Made by a program: the position numbers and the translations under genes. This document shows, piece after piece, positions 37,900-50,401 of a DNA stretch of 64,000 nt. Within the stretch, counting starts at the first letter, position 1. Each line of letters begins with the position of its first letter. The notes under the pieces were generated by a model that saw only the letters and a list, made by a program, of their open reading frames with translations, ran no database searches and was not told the origin of the DNA. The stretch comes from Amaranthus tricolor (Eukaryota > Streptophyta > Magnoliopsida > Caryophyllales > Amaranthaceae), in NCBI RefSeq assembly GCF_026212465.1, contig NC_080055.1, forward strand, positions 23,247,305 to 23,311,304, written 5' to 3'.

Positions 37900-38972
37900 A
37901 AATGACAATTTCAAGTCTTAACCTTTATTTTCCAAAAGGATTAAGTTTAATTTCTCATTAGTACCAAACCATAGCTATGCCATGCACATTCAAAAATTAA
38001 CATTTCGATATTATAAAAATAATTATATCTTGTATAATCAAGCAAATAGAAATACACATAAACAATCAAAGAAGACGATTGAGAAGAAAGGAGGATTGGT
38101 GTGATGAGGAAGAACTAAACAAGCTGTTGTTTTCTTTTATTTTGATAAATGCGCAACTAAGCTTAATATAACATGAGGTCTCACACATGAGACCATCTCA
38201 CAAGAGAATTAATGAAATTATATAATTTACTATATCATCATATCGTAAAATAATTAATGAAGAAACAATGTAAAACGCATGTTATTCTATCAAAGAAACA
38301 ACCTTCCAGCTAAAAGCAAGCTTACACCCAAATCCAACTTGATAGCTTATTTCTTAAATTGATATCATTTGTGTCACGCTCACTAATTAAAAAATAGAGT
38401 TATTCTTGTAAGAAACAATTATTGATGAAACGATCTTAAAAAAAAGAAACTCATATGTTTATAATATGAATTAATTAGATTTTCCAACTCATGTATAAAA
38501 TATATCTTACGATGAAACTGTTTCATACATACATATTGCCTATTCCTTTGGCTTAAGCTTTGGCATTGGCCTAGCCAGGATGAAATACAGGTGGTTCATC
38601 TTTATGGGTGGCAATTGCAGCCTGGCAACCGCGTTACAGATAAGCTTAAGAAGCCACAAATTTTCGTGTCTCCCACTTTATCCAAAATAAGTAATATTTT
38701 TGGGAGATATTATAATATAAATATAAATTAAAGTTGTAGTTACACAACAAACATTCAAATCCATAAATTAAAAAATATAGGCGTGTGTGAATCAACTAAA
38801 AAGCATCTTCAAATTCTAACTACCCAATCATAAGCAACTTAATTTATGTCTATTATTTATTTATGTTCCTAACTTTTTTGTCACCTTTTTACTTCATAAT
38901 ATTAAACTCTAATAAATCTTCTAATTTTTCTTTGGTCAAATAATAATTTGTTTTATTCTTTCTAAATAATTA

Positions 38973-39229
38973 CTCCCTATATTCTAAAAATTAACTGTAT
39001 TTTTCTTTTTAGTTTTTCTCATTAAATTTGTCATATTTATATCTTTTAATTTAATCTAAATTTTTTTATCCAATTCTCATTCACACGTTTAAATTACCAT
39101 TTCATTTCATTTATTCATTTTTTCCCACTTTTTAATATAATATACACACTTTCTTTTACCACATTTTACCAACTTTCTTTGATTTTCACTCTGTTTGAAC
39201 GTAAATATATTTCTTTAGGACAAAGAAAG
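38973..39229. mobile_element. Stowaway-like MITE
   Basis: 257 bp between TA dinucleotides, beginning CTCCCTATATTCTAAAAA and ending TTAGGACAAAGAAAG. The right end closely resembles that of the element at 37313-37556. Confidence 0.75.
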
Positions 39230-41012
39230 TAAAATCTTTTATAGCTCGTCTTATATGAGATTGTCTTACCATATAATTAACATGCATACAAAAAATATAA
39301 ATAAACATCAAAATAATAAACAATAGATTTCATTAATATATAAACAATGCATTAAATATTTTACAGCTCGGTTTATATGAGATCGTCTCACTATGAGATG
39401 GAGCCATATAATCAACCCATTCTTCTGATTGATCACTTTAAAATCGTAAATGATCACATTAACACACTAAATGTACATGAATCAACCCAATATAGATAGT
39501 CTCACTACTCATGCCATGACACCGTCTCATTTAAGAATTTATGAATATTTTAATATACAATATTATCAATTTGACTACAAATATTGTTATAGGTAATTAA
39601 TAGAGTATGTGTTACTAACTTTTTTTGTCATCTTTTTGCTTGAAAATGTTAAACTAAAATCTTTTGATTTTTGTCAGGGAAAATGGTTTGTTTAATCTAA
39701 TCAAGTAAAGTCTTTTTGTTGTCTCCTTGATTATTCCCTTTGATTAATTTTTATTATTATAATTAAAAGGTGATGTTGGAAGGTAGATACTTAAATCAAG
39801 TTCTTTGCATCTTTCCATATCTATGGGTGACACTTGTACATTTTGTGCTTAACATTGCTAATAAACTTTAATTTGGATTAGGCTAATGTGAATCTTAATT
39901 AGCATTATTGTGTCTGACAAATTGAGAAAAAGAAGGAAGAAGACAAGTTCAAAATTGGCAAATTGTACAATATTGGTTAAGTTTAGTAGATTTGTAGATG
40001 TGGTATTAATCACTAAATGCTCTCATATTTAAAATTAAAAATTAAAAATTAAAATAAAGCTGTTATATTTTCTGTTCTCTCCGTTTTTTAATATTCTTTC
40101 AAGTTAGAATATTTCACTTTTGCCAAATGATAATTTGATTAAAGTTTTTTTGCAGATAAAATAGAAGATAAAATATTTTTATGTGAGTTCATATTAAATT
40201 CATCGTAATATATACTTTTTTGTTATATATTTTTGATAAATTTTTGTGATGCATGTTTAGACAAGAGAAAACTCTAAAATTGATTAGAAAATTATCCAAA
40301 ATGTAAATGGGAAAAATTTTTTAAATGGAAAAAGTATTTTATATAGCTCATATATTAATAAGGTTTAATTTTTAGTCAAATAATTTTTTATCATTTTAGA
40401 CTTTAGATAGTGTCGATTAATAGTGAAAAAAAGTCATTGAATGATAACGTATGCAACGTAATCACTTGTCATTGTGAAAATAAGGTAGACTACACTTTTA
40501 CGAAAGTAGTTTTATAACAAGAACTTTTATTATTACTTCCACTTGTATCATTGTTTATATGCTCTCTTCCCATTTCTTTTCTTAGTGCACTTTAAAATTT
40601 TTTATTTTATTAGGTAAGAGAATTTTAAATAAGAATTTTGAAAATTATTTTAAAAATATAATATATATTTATCTAGAATTTTGTTAAATTTATTTTAATG
40701 TATAGTTTTTTATTATACATTATAATTTTTATTAAGAGATTTAAATTCAAATTTTTTTTTGAATAATAGTAAAAAAAAAAAAGTAAAGTAGATAGAAAAA
40801 AAATAAAGTTTTTTTTTCCTACTTTTAATTATCACCACAAAATTGAATTATAGCATAGCATTTATGGGGATCGTTTTAGTAAGTGATATAAATTCGGTCT
40901 TTGATGTTAGTTAGACATGAAATTCTTGGAGTGCTTGAAATCCTTCAACGTTCAATTATTTTAGAGTAATCATGCAAATTAAAGCCAAAATATTTTCAAC
41001 GAAACACATTTT

Positions 41013-41052
<40 letters not shown>

Positions 41053-41061
<9 letters not shown>

Positions 41062-41394
41062 AGATCCAATAAGAAGGGGTGTGAAAATAGAAAGGATAGA
41101 AAGGAGTAGCTACAGTTGATTAATTAAGATCTAACGGTTTAAAAAAAAGTTGTCTTAGCAGAAGATCTAGTAACACATGTTTATGAAGAAAGCATCACAT
41201 ATTAATTTAGAGAACACCACAATTTCAAGTGACACATGTTTATACAGAAAGTATTACATATTAATTATGAAAACATCACAATTTATTTTCTGTTCTAAAC
41301 TGCGTGTAAGATGGATCATTGATCTAAGATCTAACGGATGAAATTCCTTCCTATTGTTCTTATTTTCAAACCCCTTCCTATTAAATCCTATATA
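41053..41394. mobile_element. MITE with about 50-bp inverted repeats
   Basis: Left end TAGGGTAGAGATCCAATAAG, then AAGGGGTGTGAAAATAGAA. Right end, read inwards, TATAGGATTTAATAGGAAGG, then GGTTTGAAAATAAGAA. GATCTAACGG occurs near both ends. It abuts a TA microsatellite, so duplications cannot be defined. No coding. Confidence 0.7.
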
Positions 41395-42590
41395 ACTAGC
41401 TCTTCAATGGATCAATATTTTTTAGCTAGTATCCTATGCAAAATAAATTCATCGATTTAGATAGTATACGAGTTATATCTTCATATTCTTGCTTTGCAAT
41501 TTTCCAGTAACGAGGTTGGTCCTCTAATCGTAGGGTCCGAGAGCAAAACTCCCTGGTGTGGACTCCGGGTCAACACCTTCGACAAGTTAGGAGTTCTGAC
41601 CCCTCTGCTCAATCTAGAACCCTTTTGCATGCTAATTAATGCATATTAAAATTAATATTGCATGTTTTGAACTTAACTTATTTATTTCTTTCAAATTATG
41701 CTTGAGAAATCAAGGCGCAATAATGTTATTATATATTGGATAGGATGCATATTAAAATTAATATTGCATGTTAGTCTTCTCCGATGGTGATTGAGAATAT
41801 GCTTGATGCATCCTTTCATTCGAAAGACAAAAAGAAAAGCTCCATTAAATAGATAAATGTTATTTTATGTGTTTGATAGAGTATAAAATATATTCGGTCT
41901 TCAAATATCCTGTATCTTTTTGTTTAAAAGAGAAGAGGTCATGCGTTCAAATTTCATCCGCTTTTCATTTTAAATAGAATATTTAGCATCATGTATGAAA
42001 AGGGCATGCGTTTGCATCTACACTTCTAGCTCACATGACTCGTGTGAGGGGCGTATTAAAGTTTATGTATAATATATGTTAGGGATTTTAAATATTTTTT
42101 TAAGCTTTTGATTGAGTTGATTATTTGATATTCTTCCTTTTGATTTTTCATATTTCAATAATTTTTTTGATATCAACGTAAATTTAAAAGTTAAATAGCT
42201 TTAATTTTTTAAATTTATAAAAATTCTAAAGTAAATAGTCAAAAATATATATTAAGACGAAACTATTATATAAATATATTTTTTCATATAAATTGATAAA
42301 AATTCGTAATTAATGTTTTGTACTAAAACTCCAAAATTTTATTTGAGAAGAAAAAAAACTAACGGATCGGAGTTGAATTTGAAAAAATTGTCAAACATTT
42401 TTTTATTAATATGGAAAAATAATAGTGAGGAAAAGTCCCAATAATTAAACTTGACCAAACTAGTTCAATCTAAAATGATAAATTTAAAAATTGCAATTAA
42501 TTCCGTCACTTTAATTGTATTGAATGAATAAATTAGACTAAAAAATTAATATTACTAGCTAGAATTGCTTGTTCATACATATAAATATAT

Positions 42591-43001
42591 GGAAAAATTA
42601 TATAGAATAATTCAACTTTTTACTAATTTTTCTACAATAATTTCAACTTTTAATCTAATAAGAATAATCTCAATTGTAATGGGTGCTTGCTAAAAATGTA
42701 GTAAAGTAACCTCTTATCTATGCAACAAGTCAATTTGCATAAAAAAAATACAAATAAATTATAAAATAATTGAAAAATTAAAAAGATGAAAAAAAGAAAT
42801 GAAGGAAGTTTATTTTTTTATTTGACTTTGAATTTTTATTATTTTTGATCTTTTTAGCAATTATCAGCAAAAACAGTTATCATTTGGACGATAATATTCT
42901 TGAGTAAGTGACCTTAAAATTGAAATTATTTATGATTAATCAAAAATTGGAGTCATTATAGAAAAATCAATAAAAATTAAAACTATTCTAAGTAATTTTT
43001 C
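42591..43001. mobile_element. long-TIR MITE, second copy of the 29147-29576 family
   Basis: Starts GGAAAAATTATATAGAATAA and ends AAGTAATTTTTC. It shares with the first copy the phrases AATAATCTCAATT, GGTGCTTGCTAA/TTAGCAAGCACC and AGTGACC, in inverted orientation. The flanks are AT-rich and give no exact duplication, so this copy is probably older. Confidence 0.78.
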
Positions 43002-43676
43002 TAATATAAAAGTGCATATTTATTGATAATGTTTTTGAGGAATCGTATTGCATATAATTGCTCTCTTTAAAACATTTTGATTGATAGAGAACTAATTGCA
43101 AAAGGTAGCAATAGGAGGGGTTTCAAATTTTAATATCTTGTTATTGAAATTTCTTTGTTATTATTAAGTATTTACATTTCTTTTAATTTAAATACAAATG
43201 CAACTAATTTTATATATTTATGTACAAATTTTTCTCATGATTAATCAAAACATTATATGAATAAAAGAAAAAAAAACGTTAATCATTTGATCAACCCTTA
43301 ATTCTATCAACTACTCAATTGCATGATCTAAAAAGTGATCATTATTTGTTTGGAAATCAAAAATAAACAAGATTATAATGATATTATTATATATAATACA
43401 ATTGTTACAAAGTTGAGAATTACAATGCCAAGATATAAGGTTTTCATTATAAGGAAAAATTCGAATTAAAATATAAAATCAACTTAATCGAATAATCACC
43501 CTGTAATTTAACCATTCACCCATTTTTATACACATAAAAATGTGTCATTTTAATAGGATGAGAAAAATTTACAGAAGCTTTAAAATATGTAATTTAAAAA
43601 TAAAAAAAGAAAAAGAAACACAATTTACCTCAAAAAATAAAATCTAAAATAAATACACTTGAATTTCTCCTTAATA

Positions 43677-43925
43677 CTCCATATGTTTGGCTCTTATTTT
43701 GCACCTTGAAATTTAATAAAAAGGAAAATTGAGTTGGAAAATGAGATGACAAAAAAAATAAGTAGATCGGATGATAGAAAGAAATAGTTAAGATGGAAAG
43801 AGTATAAATTTGTGAATGAAACTAAAAGAAAGATAGGGGACCATTCCCATAAAAAGAAACGTGTGCAAAATCAATCAAATAAATTAAAATGAAAAGTAGT
43901 GCAAAATAAGAGCTACTGATAGGAG
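43677..43925. mobile_element. Stowaway-like MITE at the end of the SAUR gene
   Basis: 249 bp between TA dinucleotides. The ends are CTCCATATGTTTGGCTCTTA and, inverted, CTCCTATCAGTAGCTCTTAT, both followed by TTTTGCAC. Its right edge with TA is 43926-43927, directly next to the SAUR stop codon at 43929-43931. It therefore forms the beginning of the SAUR 3' untranslated region. Confidence 0.82.
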
Positions 43926-43928
43926 TAA

Positions 43929-44348
43929 TTAGCATGCATAGAAATCCACAAGCTCATCCAAAGACTCAGGTTGAGGGTCAGCATTTTCAAGCATCCAAAG
44001 CATATGTTCAAACAACACCACCTCACATTCCACAAAAACCTCCTCATCGCCGCCATAACCACCGCCAATCGACCGCTCTACGAGTTCTCGAAAAAGCGGG
44101 TGATCAATAACTTCCGAGCTAACCATGTATCTCCGGCGAGATTTTCCGACGTACACCGGACAAAGATTATTACCCGAGAAAGATTCCGGTGATGATGAAT
44201 CATAAGAGAAGTTTGAGTTTGAATTAACATTTGATGATGATGATGATGATGAACTTCTCCTACTTAAACTTTGATGTTGATTATGATGATTAAATGATGT
44301 TTTTTTTATGGATTGCATTTTCTTGAGAAATTTTCCAAGTTTTGTCAT
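43929..44348 (-). CDS. SAUR-family auxin-responsive protein
   Basis: Intronless 139-codon gene, typical in length for the family. SAUR proteins are short-lived and generally promote cell expansion downstream of auxin, many by inhibiting PP2C.D phosphatases. A basic N-terminus (MTKLGKFLKKMQSIKK) and a serine/asparagine-rich variable stretch (about 27-58) precede the conserved core: CPVYVGKSRRRYMVSSEVID, HPLFRELVERS, then ECEVVLFEHMLWMLENADPQ and the end ESLDELVDFYAC. The core resembles the SAUR76-78 type. A glycine-rich GGGYGGDEE insert lies in the loop. The start at 44348 is the first ATG after a TATA box at 44481-44487. The stop codon lies two bases from a MITE. Confidence 0.93.
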   Translation of the reverse strand: MTKLGKFLKKMQSIKKTSFNHHNQHQSLSRRSSSSSSSSNVNSNSNFSYDSSSPESFSGNNLCPVYVGKSRRRYMVSSEVIDHPLFRELVERSIGGGYGGDEEVFVECEVVLFEHMLWMLENADPQPESLDELVDFYAC

Positions 44349-44480
44349 AATGTTTGTTACTTGGAAACAAAGTAATGAGAATATAATGAATAAAAATGAA
44401 GAAAAATTATTATTGAGAGATTTTGATTTTATTCAATTTTAGGAGGAAGATGAAGAAAAATTGGTTGAGAGTTTTGGGTT

Positions 44481-44487
44481 ATTTATA
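44481..44487 (-). promoter_or_regulatory. TATA box of the SAUR gene
   Basis: Reads TATAAAT on the minus strand, about 135 bp upstream of the SAUR start codon. Confidence 0.55.
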
Positions 44488-44570
44488 AAAAGTAGAGGGG
44501 AAAGAGATAGAGGAGTTTGGTAAGGAAGAAGAATTTTAATAAATTATTTGTTGGGTATAAGATTTAATTT

Positions 44571-44775
44571 CATGTTATAATAATACAAGTCATACTGTCT
44601 CATCATGAGACTGATTTATATAATTAGTCTATTTTTGTAATTAATTGATCACTTAAAATTTTATGTTATAATAATACAAGTTAGTTTATGTAAGACAGGA
44701 TCACCTTGAGACTGACTTATATAATTAATCTATTTTTGTAATTAATTAATCACTTAAAATTATAAATAATTACTT
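44571..44775. repeat. tandem duplication of about 100 bp upstream of SAUR
   Basis: Two adjacent copies share ATGTTATAATAATACAAGT, GAGACTGANTTATATAATTA and TCTATTTTTGTAATTAATT. The second copy has a few changes. The ATGAGACTG phrases relate it to the GAGACGGTCTC repeats elsewhere. Confidence 0.75.
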
Positions 44776-44849
44776 TAAGATATTAAATATACATGTGTCA
44801 ACTCAATAAAAATGGTCTAATTATAACATGGTCTATTTAAGAATTTGTG

Positions 44850-46455
44850 ATAATTATAATAATAAAATTTAGTAGTAGTACTACCTAATTAGTAATTAGT
44901 CATAATGATAATAATTGTGGATTAGTGAACAAGTAAAAGAGTGGCTTGTTTGTCAAGTGGGTATTTTGTTTATTTTAAGAAGTGGTTAGAGAAAGAGCAA
45001 AGAAGAAGGGGGTCCCTTTCATTTGTAAGATAATTTTTGATTGGTTGGAAACCAGCAGGGTCTTGGACATTTGGAGCCCTCTTTGCCACTTTTTGCTTTA
45101 TTTTTTAAAATTAGTTTTTTTAATAAGAATATAAGATAATTAATAGTTTGATATTTTGGATGGATATGATTGAAATATTCATAATTTATGACAAAGAAAA
45201 ATAAATGAGAGTTCTCAATTAAGATGGTTTATTTTATGTACGAGAATTCCTATCTACGAAGTAATGAACTTCTGAGTTATGACATATAACTACCTATAAA
45301 ATCCTTTTAAAAACATAAAAATATCCAAATACTTCTTTTGTTGTAATGTTTAACTTTTATGCACTTCAACTTATTAATTTAATTTTCATATCTCTAATTA
45401 TGTATAATATAAATTATAAAAATTTGACATTAATAATTTTTACATTGAGACGAATTAAATAATTATCCTACTTAATTATTTTTTATCTTATCTTATAGAT
45501 TAAAAACTATCAGAAATTAAGGGTAATGTATAAATAGTACAATATCTCTAATATTATAAGTATTTTAAAATGGAGGAAATATCACTGTTTTGACAAAATA
45601 GTGCAACCACAAAAAATTTTAAATGGGTGCGTGTCTTAAAAAACATTAAAAGATAACTTGTTTCTTAATCTATGTCATTTATATTCACTATTTTGTTTTT
45701 AAATTCTTTTTTATGATATTATATTTTAGTTTACATTACTTACACTATTTTATTTTTAAGTAGAATTTTATTAGGTTTATTTACAAATGTACTAATAGTT
45801 TTTATATAACAACTTTTTATAAATATAGATGTATTTTAAGATATTAATTAATGATAAAAATACACATTGAGTTGCATGTGAACTTTAGCAAAACATGATT
45901 TAAATTGAAAATTTCTAATCAATCACCGTGATTAATAAATCATCACAAAAAAATTTTAAAAAATCAAAAAAGATAATTAAAATCACAATTACTCTATTAA
46001 ATCCTACCATATAAGGACGTCATTGATATTTACTAAGAGTTTCTCATTCAAACTTACTTATTCGAGCTAGCACTAACTTTGATAGTCATTGCTAATATTT
46101 TTTAGAATATCAACAACAATTACCTTGGGTAAATAGCTAATTTAAAATTAGATTAACTTTTTAATGAAATGGTAAAATAAACGAATGAATGCAATATACT
46201 CTCAAATTTTTATATCCATTTTCACCTAAAATTTTCATACCCATGACAGGTAATAATATTACAAACTTCACCATAGCACCATCATAACTGAAATATAAGT
46301 TAAGAGCAATTAAAGTATTTTCCTTTCATATTTACAATGAAAACTTTAATTCTCACCATTTTTAAAAATAATTAATTAAATATAAGAAAAACATAACAAC
46401 TCCAATTTGTCAATTACAAACCAAAAAAAAAAAGTTAAACCATTTGCTAAACTAA
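44850..46455. other. gene-free AT-rich spacer
   Basis: No coding similarity, repeats with clear ends or RNA genes recognised. Distal SAUR promoter sequence may lie at its left edge. Confidence 0.5.
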
Positions 46456-46782
46456 AAAAAACATGAAAAAATTACCCTGAATAATACGAACTTTCACTGA
46501 ATTCCCAACAATAATACGAACTTTCAATTAACCATGAATAATACGAACTTGATACATATTTCCCGTTGGCATACCTTACCGGTTCTTTACCTGAAGAAAT
46601 GGTAAATTGTCCATTTCTTCCTCATTTGCAGCCTCATCTTAATGGGTATTTAGACAGCTTTTTTTACAGCAGCCCCATCTTCATCATTTGCTCACTCTCT
46701 TCTTCCAATTTAATTACTTCTTCCAACATCTAAATTTTTTTTTCATTTTCATTTTAATCTCTAAAGTAATTTGATATTTAAC

Positions 46783-47169
46783 ATGTATTCTCCTTCGTCA
46801 TCATCTCAATCTAGAACATCAATTGCAAAAGGAATTCCTTTATGTAAACATGGTGTTCATGCTAAATTACAAGTAGTCAAAAAAGGAACAAGGGTTGGTG
46901 AGAGGTTTTATGGATGTGCATTTTGGCTGGTAAGTTTATTTTTTCAATAGCTTTATTTTGTTTTATGTTATTTTTGATTTTCTTTATCAATTAGGGTTTC
47001 ATGATTTGGTTTGAAATGTAGGCACAAGATTGCAAATTTTTTAAGTGGGAAAAGATGTTATACAAGTGAAATTTCTTCTTGTTTGGAAGAAGAGAAAGCT
47101 ATGTTGATTGACAAAATAAGGAAATTGAAGGCTAGGAAGGCGAAGTTGAAAGAAAGTGAAAGTTGTTGA
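46783..47169 (+). pseudogene. GRF zinc-finger gene, frameshifted
   Basis: Exon 1 (46783-46929) begins MYSPSSSSQSRTSIAKG and holds CKHGVHAKLQVVKKGTRVGE, then RFYGCAFW. It splices GT...AG to exon 2 at 47022 (AQDCKFFKWEKMLYK). A TGA at 47067 stops it; in the next frame the coiled-coil continues (EEEKAMLIDKIRKLKARKAK) to 47169, so a one-base frameshift is likely. The order GRF finger then coiled coil matches the open gene at 26000-26437, but that gene has no intron and adds a membrane segment. Confidence 0.78.
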
Positions 47170-47557
47170 ATATGTAAACGCACAAAAAGCGTTAAGTTTT
47201 GTACTTGTTGCATCATGGGTTTTATTTGTATTGTTCTTATTTTTGTTAAGCTAAGTATAAGAATTTGATCATGTAATGGAATTTTATGTATTGAAAATCC
47301 AATGTCATGAAAAAGTGTAACAAAGTTTCTTCGCTTCAAGAATTATAGCGTCAATCCATACATCTTATAGCAATATTTTCAATAATTACCTTTACATACA
47401 TAAGCATTCCTTACACACAAAAGTGCTAAAATGTTTTCCAAAATGTAAAATTTGAACAATGTTCTAAGCCATAGATTATACCATAATGGTAACTTAATAC
47501 ATACAAAAAAGTAATGTTTTCCAAAAGAGCAGCAAAATGACACTTATTATTACAACA

Positions 47558-50401
47558 TCAATTCTTTGTTGTCGATGCTTGGGTTGATATTATTTCACTC
47601 GGGTTCTTCTTAGGCTTTCCCCTTTTAGCAGTACTGACACCACTCCTTCCGCTTGCACTATCAGTCCTACCCCCTCTACTCCCTTCCCCTGTTCTAATTG
47701 TCCTGTTGCCTTTACCTAAAGAACTCGGTTGTGCAGACACGTTGTGATGGGATAACTCTGGTGTGTTGGTTACGACATCAACAATCTTTTTCGGTCTTCC
47801 TCTACTTCTTTTCAGTGGAGGTGGTTGCTCACCGCTTTACCCTTTTCCGGACATTTCCTTTTGTTATGTCCAACCGTATTGCAAATGTCCTGGTTTTTTA
47901 GGATCTTCATGCGGATCCTTGATTTTGTTTTTCCGTGGTCTACCAGGACCAATCTTAATTGGAGGAGGATTGATCAGTTTGTCAATTTTAGGCCAATGCC
48001 TCTCGCCAATACAAGGATTGATGTTTCCTTCATAGGCTCTCAAATAAGTCTCTCTAGTGTAGCACTGATCAACGTATGACTCAACCTCCTTGTGCAAGTA
48101 AAAAATAGATGCCACTGCATGACAACATGGAATCCCTCTTAAATCCCATTTCTTGCAAGTACAAGTTCTATTTTCAATATCAACCTCTAAAACATCCATA
48201 CAATAGGCTACTTGGAAACGAGTTGATGTTGAAGGAATGACAGTGCACTTAGCCGCTTCTTGCTTCTCTAAAAATCTAACATTTTTTGTACTTTGGGACT
48301 AACAAACCCTTCCACTTCTTCAATGCCTCTTCCTTTTTGCTAGCCATCCTCTTCATTAGCATTGTTCTAATATCTTCAAGCATATCTATTGAATGATGGG
48401 ATCTAGCATTCATGATGTAATTGTTAAAAGTTTCTACCATATTGCTCAAAATAACATCACACTTTCCATCTAGTTTGACAAAAGATCTACAAAACAAGTG
48501 TGGACCACATTTCCTAAAGGCATCAACAACAACCGCATTAACATCCTCCATCTCCGTAATTGCTTCTTCAAAATCAGCCAAGTTGTATGCTTTGACACAT
48601 CTCCAAAACAGTAATTTCAACTCTTCTCCTTTGAATGACTTGTTTCAATTTGCGTAGATGTGCCTAGCATAATGCCTATGTTCTGCTTTTGGAAGCTCCA
48701 GCTGGACTGCCCTCAAAATGCTCTAAACTGCCCGCAGTGGGTTGATCAATTTCAAGGTCAATGCACAACATCAAACATCCAGCTAAATCCAGTACATTAT
48801 ACTAAATACAAAATAGCTAAATCAGTAGGGAAGGGTGTATACCTGGTGTTCATCTGATATTACTATCCAGTCTTTACCATTATCATGAGGCACACACTTC
48901 TTCAATTTAGAAATGAACCATTGCAATGATTCATTGTTTTCACCCTCAACAACAGCCCACGCCAATGGATACATTTGCTCGTTAGGTCTCTCCCAACTGC
49001 ACTTAATAGCATTCCTTCCAAGAATGTTTTTAGAAAACAACCATCAATGCACAATATTTTCTTGCACCCACCAACCCAACCATCTTTAACCCCTTCAAAG
49101 CAAACAAAAAACCTCTGAAATGTGGGTGGATTTGTGCTTGGATCGGTAACAACAACGAAGTGGCTATTAGGGTTACTTCGTTCTAAAACCCCAACATAGC
49201 TCATGAGCTTCTGATAATGTTGTTACATGGATCCATGTAACCTCCTATGTGCAGCATACTTAATCTTGTACGCAAAGCCCCTACTAATGATAATTCGAAA
49301 TTGTTTCCTAACAATATCAACTAGATCTGCAGAAGGAATGTGTGGCCTTGACTTGAATAAATCAAGTAACTGATCTGCACACCAAGAAGCTTTGAATTGA
49401 CGATTAGAATCCATGTTTCTTTGACAAGTGTGATCACCATTAACTTTCTTGACAATAAAGGAAGCTCGTTTTTTATCCCAACTGGCGTAAAGCTTAAAGG
49501 GACAACCATCAACACACCTTACACCAAGCTTATTCAATTTAGACTTGTCACTCAAATAAAATTTTACATTCCTTCCCTGATGAATTGCATATTTCCTTAC
49601 CGCCTCCTTAAATTCAACTGGGGTGCTAAAAACTTGCCCAACAATCCATTTGAACTTCCTAAAATCGGTAGTAGCATCCTCATCTTCATCATTACTATTT
49701 TCATACTCAGATAAACCCTGTGTGTTACTACACTCACCCAATTTCAAAACAGAATCACCCACTTGCTCTACTTCTTCGAATGACAATGAGAAATCTTGAC
49801 TATGCACAAGCTCCTCCGAAATTTCATCCTCATCTTCATCCTCATACGATAGCTCATAATTAGAATCCTCCTCCTCAGATGCATCTTCATCACTTACCTC
49901 AGCACTATTACCAAAATGTGGCTCATCTTCAGAAAAATCATATTCAAGAGGTATGCAACTTTCACTAAGGGATTATTTTGCCTTAGATGCTCTCTTAGGG
50001 GTCAACTTTTTCCTATTCCCAAAAGTGGACAAAACTTCACTATCTTTAGTACCACTTTTTGATATTTCTAGAACCAACATCTCATTATCCTTATCATTAA
50101 CTACATACATAGATAATGCTCTATTTTCAACAGCTATTTCAGTCATTTTCCCAACACAAATATCATCGGTAACTCTCTTTAACCCTTCCAAAAAGCTAAC
50201 AGCATTAGGTAATTGATACCAAAGACAAAACTCATGTTTTACCCCAAGATCCTCCTTTACAATTCCTTCTAACTCAAAAAATGACATCTTATCCAGGTCT
50301 ATAGAGATGGTTTTACATATACCATACACATACTCAAAGCCCACAACTCCTTTTTTTAATACCCCATCATGCCAAAACTTCAAGGTAATTGAATCATTCA
50401 A
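47558..50401 (-). pseudogene. MuDR-type Mutator transposase, disrupted
   Basis: From the N-terminus: MNDSITLKFWHDGVLKKGVV at 50401, with a stop near 49973, then an acidic stretch. The MuDR DNA-binding domain follows (FKEAVRKYAIHQGRNVKF ... VDGCPFKLYASWDKKRASF ... GDHTCQRN, about 49650-49400). The MULE catalytic domain includes ILCIDGCFLKT and YPLAWAVVEGENNESLQWF (about 49090-48880). After a damaged part at 48620-48830 comes FNNYIMNARSHHSIDMLEDI, a SWIM zinc finger CTCKKWDLRGIPCCHA (about 48150) and a basic tail. Several frame changes preclude function. Confidence 0.85.

Larger units (their letters stand above)
37960..43670. other. gene-free region
   Basis: 5.7 kb with no credible coding. Besides the MITEs listed separately it has GAGACGGTCTC-type repeats (38180-38540, 39240-39540), a TA run at about 41016-41055, and a short GC-richer island at 41510-41630 (CCGGGTCAACACCTTCGAC) of unknown origin. 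Confidence 0.55.

Noticed and set aside
41510..41630. Possible gene fragment in a GC-richer island
   Set aside because: No reading frame gives a recognisable motif; left as unexplained sequence.
47698..48079. Plus-strand open frames opposite the MuDR transposase
   Set aside because: Shadows of the minus-strand transposase tail; the minus frames show the SWIM and basic-tail motifs.
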